Assembly: GCA_963790505.1 (NCBI GenBank)
Contig: CAWBOT010000005.1
Location: 992,001-1,056,000, forward strand
DNA from: Acidisarcina sp963790505
Lineage (GTDB): Bacteria; Acidobacteriota; Terriglobia; Terriglobales; Acidobacteriaceae
Length of the DNA: 64,000 nt
Reading direction: 5' to 3'
Position 1 is the first letter of the stretch. Each line of letters begins with the position of its first letter. Made by a program: the position numbers and the translations under genes. Shown piece by piece: positions 26,307 through 33,995 of this stretch. The notes beneath the pieces are model-generated. The model was not told where the DNA came from, did not search any database, and worked only from the letters and a program-made list of their open reading frames with translations.

Positions 26307-26999
26307 TCATTGCGGCAGCGGGTTGCCGGACTGCTCGGCGACCATGTATGCGGCGTACCAGTCAGGCCAGTTCGGATCCGCCTCGCCAGTGCGCTTCTCG
26401 TGCTCGCCGTGAGCGACAGCCGCGCGGCGAAACGCGGCGGCCAGATCGTTGGCCGAGGCGAACGAAGTCGCGGCAGAGTCGACGCGCCCGGGCAACCGGG
26501 TCGTGATCTCTTGAAAGAACCAGGCGTTGCCATCCGGATCGTGGAACGAGGCGAAGGAGCGATAGCTGCCATGCTCAGGATCGGGACCGCTGACCCGGAC
26601 GCGGCCAAACAGATAGGGCTCGTCGGGGCCGGCGTAGACGCCGCTGTTGTGAAAGACTTCGCTGACCTCGACGCCGCGATCAAGCAGCGCCTTGCGGGCG
26701 GCCGCGATGTCGGAGACGATCAGGTACAGTCCCTGGGCGGAGCCGGGCGCTGCGCCGGTGACATTCCTGCCGAAGATGACCGAGCATCCCGAGCCCGGCG
26801 GGGTGAACTGGATCACGCGGAAGTCGCTGCCGTTGTCGTAGTCGGCGTCGAGCCGCCAACCCAGCCTCGAGTAGAACTCTTTTGCGCGGTCGATATCCGA
26901 GACGGGGATGACGACGATCTCGAATTTCATGTCCGCTCTGGCGACGCTCACGTCCCGGGTCGCATTGTTGCTGCTCACTTCCTCTGTCACACTTGTCAT
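26307..26999 (-). CDS. VOC superfamily (glyoxalase-like) protein
   Basis: A 230-residue single-VOC-module protein. Start MTSVTEEVSSNNATRDVSV at 26999, with AGGAG upstream. The core is MKFEIVVIPVSDIDRAKEFYSRLGWRLD, then FRVIQFTPPGSGCSVIFGR, and SFASFHDPDGNAWFFQEIT, which includes the metal-binding Glu. After the module there is a short helical extension ending DPNWPDWYAAYMVAEQSG, seen in some acidobacterial and proteobacterial VOC proteins. Substrate unknown. It lies 72 bp downstream of the alpha/beta hydrolase gene on the same strand. Confidence 0.88.
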   Translation of the reverse strand: MTSVTEEVSSNNATRDVSVARADMKFEIVVIPVSDIDRAKEFYSRLGWRLDADYDNGSDFRVIQFTPPGSGCSVIFGRNVTGAAPGSAQGLYLIVSDIAAARKALLDRGVEVSEVFHNSGVYAGPDEPYLFGRVRVSGPDPEHGSYRSFASFHDPDGNAWFFQEITTRLPGRVDSAATSFASANDLAAAFRRAAVAHGEHEKRTGEADPNWPDWYAAYMVAEQSGNPLPQ

Positions 27000-27071
27000 G
27001 ATTCTTTTCTCCTGTCCGTTCACATAAGTTGAGGTAACAGTTACTTCCAAGGCGACCTGGTGAGCACTTCA

Positions 27072-28136
27072 TCAGAAGCCATCCACGTCGATCACCGCCT
27101 GGGCAAAGGCCTGGGGGGCTTCCTGGGGAAGATTATGTCCCACTCCGCCTTCAATCGTCCGGTGTAAATACTTGGCCGAGAATTTATCGCGATACGATGC
27201 CGGCTCAGGATGCGGTGCGCCGTTGGCGTCGCCTTCGAGGGTGATCGCAGGAAGGGAAATGGCTGGGTTTACGGCCAGCCGCCTCTCCAGATCGTCGTAT
27301 TTCCGCTCGCCGTCCACGAGGCCAAGCCGCCAGCGGTAGTTATGGATGACGATGGCGACATGGTCGGGATTGTCGAAGGAGGCAGCGGTGCGATCGAACG
27401 TCGCATCGTCGAAGTTCCACTTCGGCGATGCGAGCTGCCAGATCAGCTTGTTGAAGGCTTTTGTATTTTCGCTATAGCCGAGCTTGCCGCGCTCCGTGGC
27501 GAAATAAAACTGATACCACCATGCAAGCTCAGCCCTTGGGGGCAAGGGCTTCTTATTAGCTGCCTGGCTGCCGACCAGATAACCGCTCACTGAGACGAGC
27601 GCCTTGCAGCGTTCTGGCCAAAGGATCGCGATGTCGTCGGCGGTCCGCCCACCCCAATCGAAGCCGGCGAGGATCGCCTTCTCGATTTTGAGAGCATCCA
27701 TCAACGCGATGACGTCGAGAGCAACGGCCGATGGCTGGCCATTTCGGAAGGTTTCGCTCGAAAGAAAGCGTGTTGGGCCGAAGCCGCGCACATACGGGAC
27801 GATGACGCGATAGCCCTTCGAGGCCAGTATCGGTGCGACGTCAACGAAGCTGTAAATGTCGTAAGGCCAGCCGTGCAGAAGAATGACGGCGGGGCCATTG
27901 CCCGGGCCGGCCTCGGCGTAGCCGACATTGAGTAAGCCGGCGTCGATCTGCTTGATTGAGGCGAAGGAGGAGTTTGTACCCGGCTTGATTGTGGGCTGAT
28001 CCGACGGCAATGTTTCGGTAGATGGCGACTTATTCTCGGCGAAGAGCTGCGGTGACGCGAGTAATGAGGCTCCGGCAGAGATGCCGGCCATGGCGAACTG
28101 GCGACGTGAGATCCCGATCAATTCTGGATGTTGCAT
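27072..28136 (-). CDS. Tat-exported alpha/beta hydrolase (epoxide hydrolase-like)
   Basis: A 354-residue alpha/beta hydrolase with a twin-arginine signal: GISRRQFAMAGISAGASLLASP. Catalytic motifs are VILLHGWPYDIYSF (oxyanion region HGWP), the nucleophile elbow AGFDWGGRTADDIA with Asp as nucleophile (GFDWGG), typical of epoxide hydrolases and haloalkane dehalogenases, and a C-terminal HRTIEGGVGHNLPQEAPQ with the catalytic His. The cap region differs from standard epoxide hydrolases. It and the downstream VOC gene may form an operon. Tat export suggests folding in the cytoplasm before secretion. Confidence 0.9.
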   Translation of the reverse strand: MQHPELIGISRRQFAMAGISAGASLLASPQLFAENKSPSTETLPSDQPTIKPGTNSSFASIKQIDAGLLNVGYAEAGPGNGPAVILLHGWPYDIYSFVDVAPILASKGYRVIVPYVRGFGPTRFLSSETFRNGQPSAVALDVIALMDALKIEKAILAGFDWGGRTADDIAILWPERCKALVSVSGYLVGSQAANKKPLPPRAELAWWYQFYFATERGKLGYSENTKAFNKLIWQLASPKWNFDDATFDRTAASFDNPDHVAIVIHNYRWRLGLVDGERKYDDLERRLAVNPAISLPAITLEGDANGAPHPEPASYRDKFSAKYLHRTIEGGVGHNLPQEAPQAFAQAVIDVDGF

Positions 28137-28368
28137 CGTTTGACTCCCTTGTGATGCCCGGCGTCTGGGAACGCCATTTGAAGGAAACGATATGGAATGT
28201 CAGGAAACTGCGCCAGCCCTTCAGGAGGGGATATTTAATACCTCTTTGGGCGGTCTACAGGAGCAGCCTATTCGAGAGAGTTAATAACTACTCCCGTGGG
28301 CTAGAAGCTTTAAAAGTAGTGTGGGTTAGGAAGGTCATTCGCGCACAGCTCACGGCGATGCGGCGTCT

Positions 28369-28761
28369 TCAAGGATGGTTCGCGTTCGTTCGCGGCGCGC
28401 TGCGTGTGGCGACCTCGACGGCGCGGAACCTGGCGATGCGTTCGATTAACTCCACCGGAACAGGATCGGAGAGCGAAAACCGGAGCGTGGCTTTCTCGAC
28501 CCTGTATGGCGCCAGTTCGTCCTTGAATCCCTCGACGAGAACGGCGCTGGCTGGATAGAGCGAATAATGCCGCTTCCAGCCGGCGAAATGGATTACCGAT
28601 TCGCCATGCAGCCTGTACGTCGGAATGTTGTACGAGATCACTTCCTCGGCGTCGGGAAGCGCACTTAAGATGGCGCCGCGTACAAGATCGAGGCTGACTT
28701 GAGCAACATCTGGTTGCGAGGCAATATACGCTTCTACAGACTTGAAGGTCGGTTTGGCCAT
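28369..28761 (-). CDS. DUF1801 (YdhG/YdeI-type) protein
   Basis: A 130-residue protein starting MAKPTFKSVEAYIASQPDV. It has the DUF1801 pattern: AILSALPDAEEVISYNIPTYRL, HFAGWKRHYSLYPAS, LRFSLSDPVPVELIERIARFRAVE. Family members are small proteins proposed to act as iron or frataxin-like carriers; the role here is unknown. The start at 28761 was chosen because the DUF begins there; the frame runs on to 28872 without similarity. It is the last gene of a run with ArsR and two SRPBCC genes, but about 117 bp separates it from them. Confidence 0.85.
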   Translation of the reverse strand: MAKPTFKSVEAYIASQPDVAQVSLDLVRGAILSALPDAEEVISYNIPTYRLHGESVIHFAGWKRHYSLYPASAVLVEGFKDELAPYRVEKATLRFSLSDPVPVELIERIARFRAVEVATRSAPRTNANHP

Positions 28762-28878
28762 GATGTTAGTCTTCCGGCTCTCCCCGTCAATGCGCGCGGC
28801 GAATCGGAAGGGGGAACAATCTCCGTAACTCCGACTGGCCGACCAACCGGGAGTTGGTAAAAGACGAGTCACCTTACT

Positions 28879-29406
28879 TCAGAGCAACAATTGAATCTTG
28901 TCAAACTGCTGAGCCCAACCAATCTTCGACAGGGGGTACACGATGAGGGGAATGCCTACCTCTGTAACAGTGACTCTGGCCTTCCCCTCAGATTCACTAA
29001 ACTGAACGATAACGGTGATCTGGTTAGGCCACTTCCCAGGAACCGATACTTGCGAGCTGGGAAGTGTTTCTCCGCTCTCGTTAGAGAAAGACATCGTTGA
29101 CACGATTCTCTTGTTTGGGACGACTTCCTTGTAGGTTCCGGTGCTCCAAGACGTCCTCCCTTGCTTAGATTTCATTGCCCAAAGATAGCTCCCACCCTCT
29201 CGCACGTCGTTGCGGACGACGAGTGCGGTGTAACCCCTGGGCCCCCACCACTTCTGAATAGAGTCCGCATCGGTCCAAACCCTCCATACGTCCACTTCGG
29301 AGGCGTTGAAGGTATGTTCCGCGGAGACGGTCGTGTGGAAGTTCCATGCACAGAGGACCAACAGGGCCAACATTAATGCGATACTGCTCGATATTTTGTA
29401 GATCAT
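28879..29406 (-). CDS. SRPBCC (AHSA1-like) protein with an N-terminal membrane anchor
   Basis: A 175-residue protein. MIYKISSSIALMLALLVLCAWNF forms a signal anchor, unusual for AHSA1 proteins, which are normally cytosolic. The SRPBCC core then reads HTFNASEVDVWRVWTDADSIQKWWGPRGYT, GGSYLWAM, YKEVVPNKRIVSTMSF and TVTEVGIPL, ending GWAQQFDKIQLLL. Start at 29406 has GGAGG six bases upstream. It is the second SRPBCC gene in an ArsR-led cluster. It may bind a small hydrophobic ligand on the outer face of the membrane. Confidence 0.85.
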   Translation of the reverse strand: MIYKISSSIALMLALLVLCAWNFHTTVSAEHTFNASEVDVWRVWTDADSIQKWWGPRGYTALVVRNDVREGGSYLWAMKSKQGRTSWSTGTYKEVVPNKRIVSTMSFSNESGETLPSSQVSVPGKWPNQITVIVQFSESEGKARVTVTEVGIPLIVYPLSKIGWAQQFDKIQLLL

Positions 29407-29455
29407 GCTGAACCTCCGTATGTTCGGCCTTGATGTTCCTCCCTGGCCGGTCAGG

Positions 29456-29938
29456 CTAGAGCATTTCTTCCAGCCGAACATAACTGGCTTCCATACCGCG
29501 CTCCATTCCCGACGAGAGCATCTGCGTGCGGGTTGCGCTGTCAGGGAGGGTCATGCGCATGGTCATTAACGTCCCGTCTCCGTCAGCCTCGAAGCGGGTT
29601 TCTATGTGGTTGTCGGGTGTAGCCTCTGGGAGGTGCATCCGCTCGATGTGAACGATTTTGCTGTGTGGCAGGAGCTCGAGAAGTTCCCCGGTGATATAGA
29701 AGCCGGCGCCTTTGCCGTTAGACCATTCATAGCGGAATTTGCCGCCGGGCCGGGCCTCGTTGATGCAGACGGGCATTGTCCACCCATCGGGGCCGAGAAG
29801 CCACCGCTGGATGAGCGCTGGTTCGGTGTGGGCGCGGTAGAGCGCTTCAGGGGTTGCAGCAAAGTTCCGGGTGACGACGACGTGGGTGTCGCCTTCGGTG
29901 GTGAGGGTCAACTTATTCGTTGCATTGATTGTGTTCAT
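29456..29938 (-). CDS. SRPBCC family protein (AHSA1/activator of Hsp90 ATPase-like)
   Basis: A 160-residue SRPBCC domain: MNTINATNKLTLTTEGDTHV, then VTRNFAATPEALYRAHTEPALIQRWLLGPDGWTMP, GGKFRYEWSNGKGAGFYITGELLELLPHSKIVHIERM and SGMERGMEASYVRLEEML. Usually paired with ArsR repressors as the regulated gene. ATG 29938 has GGAGA upstream; an alternative ATG at 29974 lies two bases past the ArsR stop and would add KKAKSGNGENA. It follows arsR directly and is probably cotranscribed. Confidence 0.9.
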   Translation of the reverse strand: MNTINATNKLTLTTEGDTHVVVTRNFAATPEALYRAHTEPALIQRWLLGPDGWTMPVCINEARPGGKFRYEWSNGKGAGFYITGELLELLPHSKIVHIERMHLPEATPDNHIETRFEADGDGTLMTMRMTLPDSATRTQMLSSGMERGMEASYVRLEEML

Positions 29939-29975
29939 CGCGTTTTCTCCATTTCCTGATTTCGCCTTCTTCATT

Positions 29976-30314
29976 TCATTTCTCTGGTTTCATCCCGGCC
30001 AACACCTGATCGAGCCGGTCGTAGTTTTTCTCAAACGCCTTCCGCATCATCGCCAACCACTCGTCGATCGCCGTAAAGCCCGACTCGGAGAGGCGGCAAG
30101 GCCGGCGGGCGCCATCGATTCGCCGGACGATCAATCCGGCGCGCTCCAGAACCTTGATGTGCTGGGAGACTGCCGGCTGGGACATTTTGAATGGCTTGCC
30201 CAACTCGAGGACCGTCGCTTCGCCGGTGACGAGGCGCGCGAGGATGGCGCGACGCGTCGGGTCGGAAAGAGCGGTGAAGGCGGCATCGAGGGGAGGTGAG
30301 TTCATTCCTTGCAT
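29976..30314 (-). CDS. ArsR family transcriptional regulator
   Basis: A 112-residue winged-helix repressor of the SRPBCC-linked ArsR group. Start at MQGMNSPPLDAAFTALSDPTRRAILARL, with the recognition helix region FKMSQPAVSQHIKVLERAGLI and a wing RRIDGARRPCRLS. The metal-box cysteines of ArsR/SmtB are absent, so it does not look metal-responsive. ATG 30314 lies 7-8 bp downstream of a -10 element, so its mRNA may be leaderless; ATG 30305 is an alternative. It heads the operon with the SRPBCC genes and probably represses it. Confidence 0.9.
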   Translation of the reverse strand: MQGMNSPPLDAAFTALSDPTRRAILARLVTGEATVLELGKPFKMSQPAVSQHIKVLERAGLIVRRIDGARRPCRLSESGFTAIDEWLAMMRKAFEKNYDRLDQVLAGMKPEK

Positions 30315-30321
30315 AAATAAA

Positions 30322-30349
30322 ATCTTATATAAGAGAAAACCTATGTCAA
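30322..30349 (-). promoter_or_regulatory. Promoter of the arsR-SRPBCC operon with 12-bp palindromic operator
   Basis: On the minus strand TTGACA (30349-30344) and TAAGAT (30327-30322) are 16 bp apart. The 12-bp perfect palindrome TCTTATATAAGA (30323-30334) covers the -10 and part of the spacer, as expected for ArsR autorepression. The arsR start codon lies right at the predicted transcription start. Confidence 0.6.
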
Positions 30350-30555
30350 GGGAAATTTCGATTCTTTCTGAAGGAGGCAAGCGTGTTCTCAGGCTTGCCG
30401 GGCTATGCGACCTTCGACGATGGATGCCCGCTGTGGACAATGGGCGTCACTTTGGCACGGCGCGGAAGTTTACGCCATGACTGCCTTGAGTCATCGCGCA
30501 TCGAACAAAGCTGAAAGGCCCAGGATCGAAATGAATCCGGGGTAGGCTGGCTCTT

Positions 30556-31575
30556 ATGCGCGACAGTCTCAATGATGCGGTCCCTGCGGTGAGTGCGGTC
30601 ATTCCCACTCGCAACCGGCCGCATTTAGTCTGCAACGCGGTAAGAAGCGCTTTGAGCCAGAAGTTCGAAAGCCTGGAAGTTGTCGTCGTCATCGATGGTC
30701 CTGACCCGGCAACAGAGCGTGCCCTCGCCAAAATTGCCGATCCTCGCCTTACGGTCATCGTGAATCCAACCAATGCGGGCCAAGCCGTGGCCAAGAATCT
30801 CGGCGTCCTTCACGCCAGGGGCCAATGGATTGCTCTGCTTGACGATGACGATGAATGGCTTCCGCGCAAGCTTGAGGCCCAGATGCCGGTCGCGGCGCGA
30901 TTGAAGAGTGAATATGCCTTCGTGACTTCGAGGTTTATTGAGAGAACAAGTGGCGCGGAGAGGGTGCTACCGGACAGGCTGCCAAAGGACACGCGTGTTT
31001 TCAGCGAGTATCTTTTCTGCGAACACGGCAATATTCACACTTCGACGCTCCTGATATCACGAGATCTCTTGCTCAAGGTGCCGTTTGTTCGCGGACTGCA
31101 GGTCGAGGACACGGACTGGCTGCTTCGGGTGACAGCAGATGAAAGGACCGAGTTAGGATCCGTCGACGAACCTCTCTCGATCTATAACAACCACGGAACG
31201 GGAGAACGAGTGACGAGCGGTGGCAACTGGGAGGACCTGTATACCTGGAGTGTCTGCAATCGAGAGCTGTTTACTCCCAGGGCGTTCTCGATGTTCCTGT
31301 TGACCTACTGCACCTCAAGGGCGCGTCGCGATCATGAACCGGTGAGGGTCTTTCTCCGCCTGCTATTGACCAGCATCCGGCTGGGGGAATTCAATCTTCG
31401 TGCGATTGTCTATTTCGCCGGCTATTGCTTGTTTCCGCCGGAGGTTCGACGCCGGTGGCGGGTTCGCCTGGTCCGTCTCTTTCGCAGAAGGGCTCGGGCG
31501 ACACAGGTGCCGCCCATGGCGACGGGATTCGTGGGCGAGCCGTTGGACCTCGACCCCAAGCCTGTGGAGCGGTGA
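30556..31575 (+). CDS. Family 2 glycosyltransferase
   Basis: A 339-residue cytosolic or membrane-associated GT-A enzyme. Motifs: VSAVIPTRNRPHLVCNAVRSALSQKFESLEVVVVIDG, NAGQAVAKNLGVLHARGQWIALLDDDDEWLP (D-x-D), and EDTDWLLRVTAD with conserved acid. The C-terminal 100 residues have a likely amphipathic or membrane-associated segment (LGEFNLRAIVYFAGYCLFPP) and end with basic residues. Substrate and acceptor are unknown. No other glycan genes adjoin it; it is divergent from the arsR operon. Confidence 0.9.
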   Translation: MRDSLNDAVPAVSAVIPTRNRPHLVCNAVRSALSQKFESLEVVVVIDGPDPATERALAKIADPRLTVIVNPTNAGQAVAKNLGVLHARGQWIALLDDDDEWLPRKLEAQMPVAARLKSEYAFVTSRFIERTSGAERVLPDRLPKDTRVFSEYLFCEHGNIHTSTLLISRDLLLKVPFVRGLQVEDTDWLLRVTADERTELGSVDEPLSIYNNHGTGERVTSGGNWEDLYTWSVCNRELFTPRAFSMFLLTYCTSRARRDHEPVRVFLRLLLTSIRLGEFNLRAIVYFAGYCLFPPEVRRRWRVRLVRLFRRRARATQVPPMATGFVGEPLDLDPKPVER

Positions 31576-31663
31576 TTCATCAAAGTCGCTGAATTTCACA
31601 TCCGGACCAGACAGCCAGGTCTATCGTTGGAGTGTTGTCGAGTCGGGCGAGGGAGGGTGGTCT

Positions 31664-32014
31664 ATGGCGAAGTACCTGGTTTTGTATCGGGCGGAAGGCG
31701 CGTTGAGCGGGGCGTCGGCGGCGGAGATGTTTGCGAAGTCGACGCCGGAGCAGATGGCGGCGGGGATGGCGGCGTGGCAGGCGTGGCACGAAAAGGCGGG
31801 CGCGGCGGTGGTCGACCTGGGCGCGCCTCTGGATAAGTCGACTTCGCTGAGCGGCGGGTCGAGTTCGCCTGAAAAGTCGTCGATCACCGGCTATAGCATT
31901 CTGGAGGCGGGGTCGCTCGAAGAAGCGGTGAAGTTGATGGAGCACCATCCGCACTTTCATATGCCGGGGTCTTCGGTACAGATACTTGAGAGCGTGCCGA
32001 TGCCGGGGATGTGA
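31664..32014 (+). CDS. YCII-related (DGPF) domain protein
   Basis: A 116-residue protein starting MAKYLVLYRAEGALSGASAA. It follows the YCII fold pattern (EQMAAGMAAWQAWHEKAGAAVVDLGAPLDK, SITGYSILEAGSLEEAVKLMEHHPHFHM) seen in small sigma-factor-linked and enzyme-like proteins. The ATG at 31664 is the first well-placed one; an open frame extends upstream to 31400 with no similarity and overlaps the glycosyltransferase. No ECF sigma gene is next to it, so it looks stand-alone. Confidence 0.85.
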   Translation: MAKYLVLYRAEGALSGASAAEMFAKSTPEQMAAGMAAWQAWHEKAGAAVVDLGAPLDKSTSLSGGSSSPEKSSITGYSILEAGSLEEAVKLMEHHPHFHMPGSSVQILESVPMPGM

Positions 32015-32506
32015 AGCGGGGCGGGTGGGCAACCCAGCTGAGGCTTTCGCTTTTTCTTCGCACATGCCCCCCTCCCCCTAGGATTTTCCGGTTAAATTCC
32101 TGTTTTCAGTAGGTTGTGGCAGGGGTATCGGGCTAAGTTCTTTGTTAGATCCATGGCGTTTCTTAAAATCCTTGTTTTCGACGGCACTTTGCTGGCCCTG
32201 TTGGGCAAGTGGCATCGAGCTGAAACAAAAAAAGCGGCCAATTGGCCGCATGTTTATATAACTTCTCTCTATAAGTCCAGTATATCAAGCGGCACACATT
32301 CATTATGCCAACTCTTTCCGGCTGGTAAGTGATCGGAATCAATGAGGTTAATGTGCAGTGTTGGCGAGGACGATACTTGACAGCATTTTGGAAGTCCCTT
32401 CGTTTTCGGCCCTTTTCGCAGCTGAAGAAATGGGGCCTGGGCGGCGTTTTGGGGCCAAAAGAGGCTTGTCGAGGGGATATTGGGCAAGAATCGGGGCTAA
32501 TCGGGA
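32015..32506. other. Gene-poor interval between YCII gene and SMR exporter
   Basis: About 490 bp with lower GC than the flanks and no convincing coding frame (the ORFs that cross it are low-similarity shadows). It holds one strong minus-strand terminator (see 32227). A promoter-like TTGGCA and TATACT occur upstream of that terminator on the minus strand but their spacing (21 bp) is poor. Confidence 0.6.
32227..32249 (-). terminator. Strong minus-strand intrinsic terminator
   Basis: Read on the minus strand, GCGGCCAATTGGCCGC (32249-32234) forms a 6-bp GC stem with AATT loop followed by seven T. It stands about 260 bp downstream of the SMR exporter stop, farther than usual for that gene, and could also end an unrecognised small RNA. 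Confidence 0.7.
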
Positions 32507-32824
32507 TTAGGTTTCGGAGAGTTTCATCATGACGAGGCCGCTCACGATGAGGACGGCGGCTCCGATTCGCATGAGGCTGGCCTGTTCGCCGAGGATGAGG
32601 ATGCCGACCAGGAAGGCGCCGATGGCACCGATTCCGGTCCAGATTGTGTAGGAGGTGCCGAGCGGGAGGGTCTTCATCGCGATCGAGAGCAGCGCGACGC
32701 TCGCCAACATTGCCACGATCGTGGCAATGGATGGAGCAACTCGTGTGAAGCCCTGAGATTTTTTCATGAAATACGCCCAGACGACCTCGAGCAGGCCCGC
32801 GACGATCAGCAGAATCCAAGCCAT
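32507..32824 (-). CDS. SMR family efflux protein (SugE/Gdx-like)
   Basis: Small multidrug resistance transporter of 105 residues with four membrane helices. MAWILLIVAGLLEVVWAYFMKK holds the conserved membrane glutamate (GLLEVVW), then TLPLGTSYTIWTGIGAIGAFLVGILILGE and ASLMRIGAAVLIVSGLVMMKL. The GLLEVVW and SYTIWTGIGAIGA signatures are closer to the SugE/Gdx guanidinium exporters than to EmrE. I see no recognisable guanidine riboswitch before it. It is a homodimeric antiporter in the family; substrate here is inferred. Confidence 0.9.
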   Translation of the reverse strand: MAWILLIVAGLLEVVWAYFMKKSQGFTRVAPSIATIVAMLASVALLSIAMKTLPLGTSYTIWTGIGAIGAFLVGILILGEQASLMRIGAAVLIVSGLVMMKLSET

Positions 32825-33020
32825 GTGAACCTCCTCGTTTCAGCGTAGTGCCTCGAGACGAAAACCCAGGTTCAAAATCGAGAACTGGGCGCGGCATTGG
32901 GCTTCCGGCTGGGGCAGAAGTCGGAGATTCTTCGCTCGGCTCAGGATTAAGACGGGAGATTTGATCTCCCCCACTCAAGCCAACAAACGGCTACACGGCT
33001 CGAGCCTCCCAGCATTGTGC

Positions 33021-33596
33021 TTAGCCTGTAAAGTCGAGATAGAGGATGAGAAGTCCGAAGAGTGCGATGAGCGCGGCGGAGATAGAGGCCCATCGGGTGC
33101 TCGGTCCGGAGGCCAGGCTCACTTCGCGGGCGGCGCGGTAGTAAAGGGCGGCTCCGGCCATGACGAGGCAGAGCTCGAGGGTCGCCGCGATGGCGGGGCG
33201 TTGCCAGAGACCGAAGCCCAAGAGCGGGAGATTGCCGGCGTTTGCAGGAAGGATGGGCATGTCGGCGCGGTGCACGAGGAGATCGAGGAGCCAGTGCGAT
33301 GCGGAGACGAGCCCGATGACAACGGCGACGCGCTTGCCCCAGCGTGGAAGGAAGAAAGCTCCGAGCAGCGCGGAGATGATGATCATGCCGATGATCGAGT
33401 GGGTGTAGTCGGCGTGGATGATTGCGCCTCCGTAATGGGGAGGCTGGGTGAGGGGCTGGAACGATTCGATGTGCAGAAGGAGGAGCGGGACGAAGACGAT
33501 GTCGAGCCAGACGGTGGCGAGCATGAGCGCCCAGAGGGGCGCGGTGCGTTCGCGAGATTTCACGATGGCTGCGAAGCCGAAGTGGCCGGCGATCAT
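33021..33596 (-). CDS. Integral membrane protein, metal-dependent hydrolase-like
   Basis: A 191-residue protein with about five membrane helices (FGFAAIVKSRE, LWALMLATVWLDIVFVPLLLLHI, HSIIGMIIISALLGAFF, VVIGLVSASHWLLDLLVH, ISAALIALFGLLILYLDF). Conserved polar residues HADYTHS and SHWLLDLLVHRADM recall membrane metal-dependent hydrolases of the YdjM/DUF457 type, but I cannot assign the family firmly. Its ATG overlaps the stop of the upstream 33-residue gene (ATGA). Confidence 0.65.
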   Translation of the reverse strand: MIAGHFGFAAIVKSRERTAPLWALMLATVWLDIVFVPLLLLHIESFQPLTQPPHYGGAIIHADYTHSIIGMIIISALLGAFFLPRWGKRVAVVIGLVSASHWLLDLLVHRADMPILPANAGNLPLLGFGLWQRPAIAATLELCLVMAGAALYYRAAREVSLASGPSTRWASISAALIALFGLLILYLDFTG

Positions 33597-33694
33597 TGTC
33601 TGCTACCTGTTTTTGCCGGTCGTGGCCAGGGGATGCGGCGGTCGACGAGGCCTACGACGACGACGAAGAGGAAGACTCCGAAAATGAATTGCAT
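33593..33694 (-). CDS. Predicted 33-residue membrane protein
   Basis: MQFIFGVFLFVVVVGLVDRRIPW... is a single membrane helix followed by a basic, Pro-rich tail ending GSRQ. GAGG lies five bases before ATG 33694, and the stop overlaps the next start by ATGA, which suggests translational coupling with the 191-residue membrane protein. Too short to assign a function; it may be a subunit or leader. Confidence 0.55.
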   Translation of the reverse strand: MQFIFGVFLFVVVVGLVDRRIPWPRPAKTGSRQ

Positions 33695-33829
33695 TGGATC
33701 CTCGATGGAGAGTCCATGATACTGTCCCTCCGCGAATCGGCGCGCTGCCGGAGAGCTGTGCTCTCTGCCGAGGTGCCTCACTCAGCTAATCGAAAGCCAG
33801 TCCGAGGTTCTTGGTCTTTGAGGGGAAAC

Positions 33830-33995
33830 CCATGTCCCAAAGACAGGGACATGGGGCACCCGTAGCGGTTAGAAAGTTCTGATCAGGGCCAGCCAGCCTG
33901 CGGGCCCCGGCCCTTCCGCAAAAAAACGCGGAAGAATGGGGCACCCCCGATTGTGGCATCCGCCGGAAGCTGCTCAACTCGCGACTGGCGCCGTT
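33830..33995. repeat. Intergenic block with two TGGGGCACCC repeats
   Basis: GTCCC...GGGAC with GGGACATGGGGCACCC at 33836-33864 and GGAAGAATGGGGCACCCCC at 33931-33950 share the core TGGGGCACCC with 41391-41402. A run of GC-rich arms around them can fold. The open frame 33786-33977 across it has no recognisable protein. It lies between the small membrane gene and the end of the GT39-type gene. Confidence 0.5.

Noticed and set aside
32825..33020. Guanidine (ykkC-type) riboswitch before the SMR exporter
   Set aside because: I looked for the conserved ACGR loops and GGGACGAC motif; none is present in the leader.
33786..33977. 63-codon frame between membrane genes
   Set aside because: Lies on repeat sequence, with no recognisable domain or ribosome site.
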